DNA of 64,000 nucleotides from Glycine soja (taxonomy: Eukaryota; Streptophyta; Magnoliopsida; Fabales; Fabaceae): contig NC_041003.1 in assembly GCF_004193775.1 (NCBI RefSeq), positions 43,963,611 through 44,027,610 of the forward strand. The letters are read 5' to 3'. Below the pieces are notes generated by a model. It was not told the origin of the DNA and did not search any database. It saw only the letters and a program-made list of their open reading frames with translations. How positions within the stretch are numbered: the first letter of the stretch is position 1; the number at the start of each line of letters is the position of its first letter. Made by a program: the position numbers and the translations under genes. Shown here one piece after another: positions 59,481 to 64,000 of this stretch.

Positions 59481-62400
59481 AGCCTTTTGGGGTATTAAAT
59501 TTGTGACTTATCATGTGTAAAATTATACCTTATTTCTTATACCATTTATTATTTTGACACATTCATATGTTTTTTCTATTTATGAAATACATAGAGCCAA
59601 AATATTAAATAAATGATGATTGTCAGAAACATTAAATCAGTTTTAAATAAGAAATCATGAAAATTTAATGAAACATCATCTCACATTAAATCTTAACTTA
59701 TCTCTAAAAGGGTTTTTTTAAGAATTTCTTAAGTGAAAAATTGTTTTTTACAATTTCTTTTCCATTGGAGCAAATTTATGTAGCAAGGAGAGCTCCTTAA
59801 AAAGTAGGATATGTATCTTCTACAATAAATTATTTTTTAACAATAAAGAATAATTTTTATCTAACACATAACAACACTATAATTAAACTATAATTAAGTG
59901 AAAATAAAAAAATATAAAAGTGTGAATTTATTGAAGTGTCCTAGAGTTTCTTACCATTTGAGTAAAATTATGTATGAACTTCTTATAATGACATGATATT
60001 TTGAGGATCACAGAAAATAACGTGAGAATCACAAAAAATAACTTAAAAAATTCTCATTAAAGATATTATTGTATTCGAGAATAAAAAACTTGTATTTTTC
60101 TCTCTTGTCATTAATGATAATAAATCAATGGAATATATTCATATTATCAACTAATTTTTAAACTAATTTCTAAAATAATACTTTTCAGTTAGATTGCAAT
60201 CTATTCTTAAATAACAACACAAAAATTATTATTATTATTATATTTTCATTAAATTTTTTCATATTTATTCAAATTAGAATAGAATTCCACATTTTTTTTC
60301 AAGTTAGAAAATGAGAGTTAACATGCAACATATTAAAAGTGGTCCACAATAGACCACTTCAATTTTAACAGTTAGATATATGAATATTTAAATCAACCAC
60401 ATATATGATGAGTAGTAGATATTTTAAGATAATTAAAATGACTTTTGTGTCTTTACACTATTATGTAAAAATGTATTTAAACTCGAGTTATTACCGGGTA
60501 ATTTAAATCATGTAACGTTACTGGCGTCTATCAGCTTTAAGATAAATTTTCTCTAAAAAAAACTTTAAGTTAAATTATCAATTTATTAATTATTCATTTG
60601 TTTAATTATCTTTATTTCGTTTACTATTAGTTTAGTATTTACTATTATTTTACATGGTTACCATTATTTTAATTTTATTATCATTAAAATGTTCACTAAA
60701 CTGTTGTAGTTTTTTTTTTCTGGGTACGAAATTTATAGCCCAAATTATAATTAGCCTTTAGCCGAAATTTTATTAATTAGAAGTTTGGAACTTGATATTT
60801 ATAACTTCACATTTTGCTAAATATATCCCCATTGATGCTCCTTATTTTCAATAACCCATTGTACCCTTTTTCCTTAAACCGGTACACCCAGAACTCCCTT
60901 TTTCTATTTCATAAATGTATTTCTAAAACTATAAAACATAGTTCTAGATATACATTTATGAAATTGGTAAACATTATTCTAGGAAGACATTTTCGATAAT
61001 AATAAAACTTACCTTGACCAACACACTTAAAAATCATTGAAACCTGCAATCATTGAGTTGTAGACTTAGATTAGAAAATAAACACTTATATGAATGCACT
61101 TAAAGGAGAGAATCCATAATTAAGGTAAATAAGTTAGTAATGAACATACCATAAAGAACAATGTCACATGAAGGAAAACAAACAATATCACATATAACAT
61201 AGATGAAAATGTTGTATTATATAACAAATATGGGTGAGCATTGGATTCAAATTAGGGTTTAAAGAACAATAAAAATAGGATGAAAATAAAATTTTAGATA
61301 GGGTTCAAAATTAAGATTTAAAAAACAATAAAAGATAAAATGAAAAGAAGACTAACAAGCATGGAGGGTAAATATAGTAGAAAAAGTATATAAAGGGAAA
61401 TGGGAGTGTATATAGCATGTGTCAGAGTATTTTCATGTTTTATGTGTGGTCCATTGTTTAAGGCCCAGCAAAATGTCAGTCCAACAGCTTTAGCACTAAT
61501 AATGCCAATGATAATTAAAACACCGTATTAGATTTTTCATATTTAGAAAAACAGGAAAAAGAGAGGATTTATAGGAGAATTTTTACCCATTTATAAAAAT
61601 AGTTAATTTTTATAGTTTAATTTGATTCAATTCAATTTTCAAATGGTGCAATTGAATTTTTTTTAATATAAAACAATTCATTTATTTTTTATATATAAAT
61701 ACAATTTTTATAATTTGGTTAAGTTCAGTTCTTAACAGATTAGCTCAATTAGGTCCAGTTTAATTTCATTTAAGACCCTACTAGGTGACTACATCGCCAA
61801 CAATAGCAAGCACATCGACATGTGAATCTAGGACTTGATTTTAATTCTTACTTTGTTCATAAAGAATTTTAAACAAAAAGTTATAGCATAAGTTGTTGGT
61901 ATAAGCTATATTGGACAGCTTATTAAAATAAGCTCAAAACTTCTTATGGACCATCCATAAGATCTTTTATAAACTCTCTCATCAACACTATAGAAGATAA
62001 GTCTAAGTAAGTTGTTATAAAGCAGCCTAAGACTTTTAAAAAACTTATTTAATTAAAAAAATCAAATCTCAAAATGATTTTAAAATATTTTAAACATGAA
62101 TCAAGCATAAAAAAGTTTATTAATCTTAACAAGTTATTGTGTTTAATATTAATATTATTTTAAAAGTATCACAAGATCAAACTTTTTAGATGATCAATTC
62201 AGTATTTCATTATATTAAGGATCTGATCCACTCTTAAAGACATTCATCTTTTAACATAAATTATTATCAATTATATAATTATCAGTCTCAATCATGTAAT
62301 TCCTATGAGCATAAGCCCTACATATGAAAGATAATTGTTGCATCATGCAATGAATTCCTCTATGACAAATTCACCATAAAAATAACCGCCTAACATTTTA

Positions 62401-64000
62401 CGCTACTTATAAATAATTCGTGAAAACCCTAACCAAGTACACATCATTGGCACACCATTTGCCTAATTTTGACCATGGGTGTCAAAGTCTTTGCAGGTAC
62501 GTCTTTTCTTGTTCCAGCACTTGAAAAAAAAACTGCATAAATTAAATTCAGCGAAAGAAACTATGGTAGAATCCATCATGATAGCACCCTTACAAGTCCA
62601 TATAAATATTAATATGTAGGTCAATCATAATAATAATACTAGTATTGTACTATTTTTTTGTAATATTTTTTAAATTACATAAAAAAATTGAGTTTAGACT
62701 CATAAATTTTTATTTTTATTTTTTAAACAGTTAGACTCGTTAAATTATTTAAACATAAGTTTTTTTAATTACCTATTGAATAGATTGTATAACAAAATAA
62801 ACTTTTAAACAAGCTTTTAAATGTTAAAAAAAAGACCTATGTCAAATAAATAAACTATATTGAAGTCATATTAGAAAAGAAGATAGGCTCATTTGTTATA
62901 AAACCTAGCTCATTTCCTCCTTTACACTCCATTTATTTTCGGACAAACCTTCAGATTTATGTGAGATATTGAAAAAAAAATTTCTAGATAATTATCTGTA
63001 AGTATACATTTTTTTTTTTGTTTCTTCTTCTTATTCTCTAATTATCACTAGTACTAAACAGTTACAAACAATTAGAGTCGTACAACCGGGAAGAAATGGA
63101 ATCAAAAGATGCCTTGGTCCCAACATATATTCTTATAATCATATCACCCACTTGAAGCAAGGCATTTTCAACCAACTAAACCACTATATATATCCTATCA
63201 AATTTGAGTCACTCAACCAATGATTTTGGTTCAATTTGTTTCTATTATCCTACGTCTTTGTTTGTTATTCACTTTATCTTAACTCTTAAACCTCAATTGA
63301 AATAACTAGCAATAGCAAGCCAATCACATTGATCGAGGGTTCATATAATACTGCTCATAGAAAGAAAAAAAGTTGTTCAAAATATAATGGTGCAAGACAT
63401 GGTATGAGATTGAGATAACGGTCCAAGACATGGTGCAAGCACACCTACCCACATATTAATGCACTAAATGCCATGCAAGCACACATATATGCCATGTAAA
63501 CTTCTTCAAGAGCAAATTTCAATATATTAAAACATGGCTATGCTATAAGAAAAAAAAACCAAAATGAAATGGTCCTCATAGGACAAGAAGAAGAAGAGGA
63601 AAGAAAGATTCGTACATATAATTCAAGTGTCACTCACACTTAGATTCCGAAAAAGGTGATCTAGAGTTCAGACAAAAGGGAAAAGTATTAAAGTAAAATG
63701 GCAATGAAGGGAGTACTTGAATTGCAAAAGAAGGGGGGTAACACAAGGAAGCGCAAAAGAGGGCTTGAATTAATGGGGGGCTACCCAAAATGCTTTTATT
63801 TTTCCAAACATGGTTTGACGTAAGCCGAAGGCAAGTATTGTGATTTTCCAAGCCCTCAACTCCTTTGGATCACGTAAATTTTGTACGTGGTTACTTCCAT
63901 CATCATAGTACTTCACACCATCACACATTTGGTTCAATAGCTAAATGACAAGACAATATGGACAAAAGTTCACTTAATTATTTAGACTTCTTATTGAATG

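Larger units (their letters stand above)
58351..64000. other. AT-rich region to the end of the window
   Basis: 5.6 kb beyond the carrier gene. The first ~200 bases are its 5' UTR and promoter. Two MITE-like repeats follow (listed). The rest, from 59.5 kb to the end, is AT-rich with no supported gene. The small frames at 58955, 60814 and 63630 have no recognisable domain. An isolated ATGGGTGTCAAAGTCTTTGC followed by a GT donor at about 62475 is not followed by any identifiable second exon. Confidence 0.5.

Noticed and set aside
62475..62498. Possible first exon starting MGVKVFA with a GT donor
   Set aside because: No acceptor followed by recognisable coding sequence was found in the remaining 1.5 kb. 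A gene running in this direction would need exons that I do not see.
63630..63851. 73-residue minus-strand frame near the end
   Set aside because: No recognisable domain and no splice continuation within the window. It could be part of a gene beyond the edge, but this cannot be supported.
1..64000. CRISPR arrays, operons, rRNA or tRNA genes, organelle insertions
   Set aside because: None seen. The gene structures are those of a plant nuclear chromosome, so bacterial features are not expected.

Overview
The window is nuclear DNA from a flowering plant, most likely a legume close to soybean (Glycine). That placement is inference. The genes are eudicot-like: short exons with GT/AG introns, GC-rich exons in a strongly AT-rich background, long (AT)n tracts and many small inverted-repeat elements. 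No species-diagnostic sequence was checked.

Layout. 0-5.3 kb: a broken LBD/LOB-domain gene, a probable solo LTR and a 0.6-kb foldback element. 5.3-7.6 kb (+): a six-exon cinnamoyl-CoA-reductase-like SDR gene with an RTE-type LINE tail in intron 4. 10.0-13.8 kb (+): a six-exon RNA-binding gene (RanBP2 zinc finger plus RRM, TAF15/TAF15b-like). 17.6-21.3 kb (+): a four-exon FLX/FLX-like coiled-coil gene with a Tourist-like MITE in intron 3. 21.3-24.8 kb: CACTA-end and RNase H-type TE debris. 24.8-26.1 kb (+): a three-exon CCT-motif gene without B-boxes. 26.1-31.4 kb: AT-rich DNA, MITEs, a diverged duplication and a 22-G run.

31.4-45.6 kb is a UGT87-type glycosyltransferase cluster: one truncated pseudogene and two apparently intact two-exon genes, all on the + strand. 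It has been heavily invaded. A 4.2-kb Mutator-like element (MULE) with ~0.2-kb terminal inverted repeats and an 11-bp target duplication sits beside the pseudogene. A LINE 3' fragment lies in the intron of the first intact gene, another LINE fragment lies downstream of it, and a minus-strand EXO70 pseudogene carrying its own ~115-bp element lies between the two intact genes.

47.4-52.2 kb (+): a nine-exon chloroplast-type Shewanella-like protein phosphatase (SLP1-like). 55.6-58.4 kb (-): a two-exon mitoferrin-like mitochondrial carrier. 58.4-64 kb: AT-rich DNA with two MITE-like inverted repeats and no gene that I can support.

Apart from the UGT cluster, the genes are independent plant loci and not a pathway. 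FLX and UGT87A2 have both been linked to FLC-dependent flowering in Arabidopsis, and CCT proteins often act in flowering or growth control, but nothing here shows that the local genes act together. I found no convincing undescribed system. The best material is the UGT cluster with its datable insertions, the small element inside the EXO70 relic, and several unexplained duplications.
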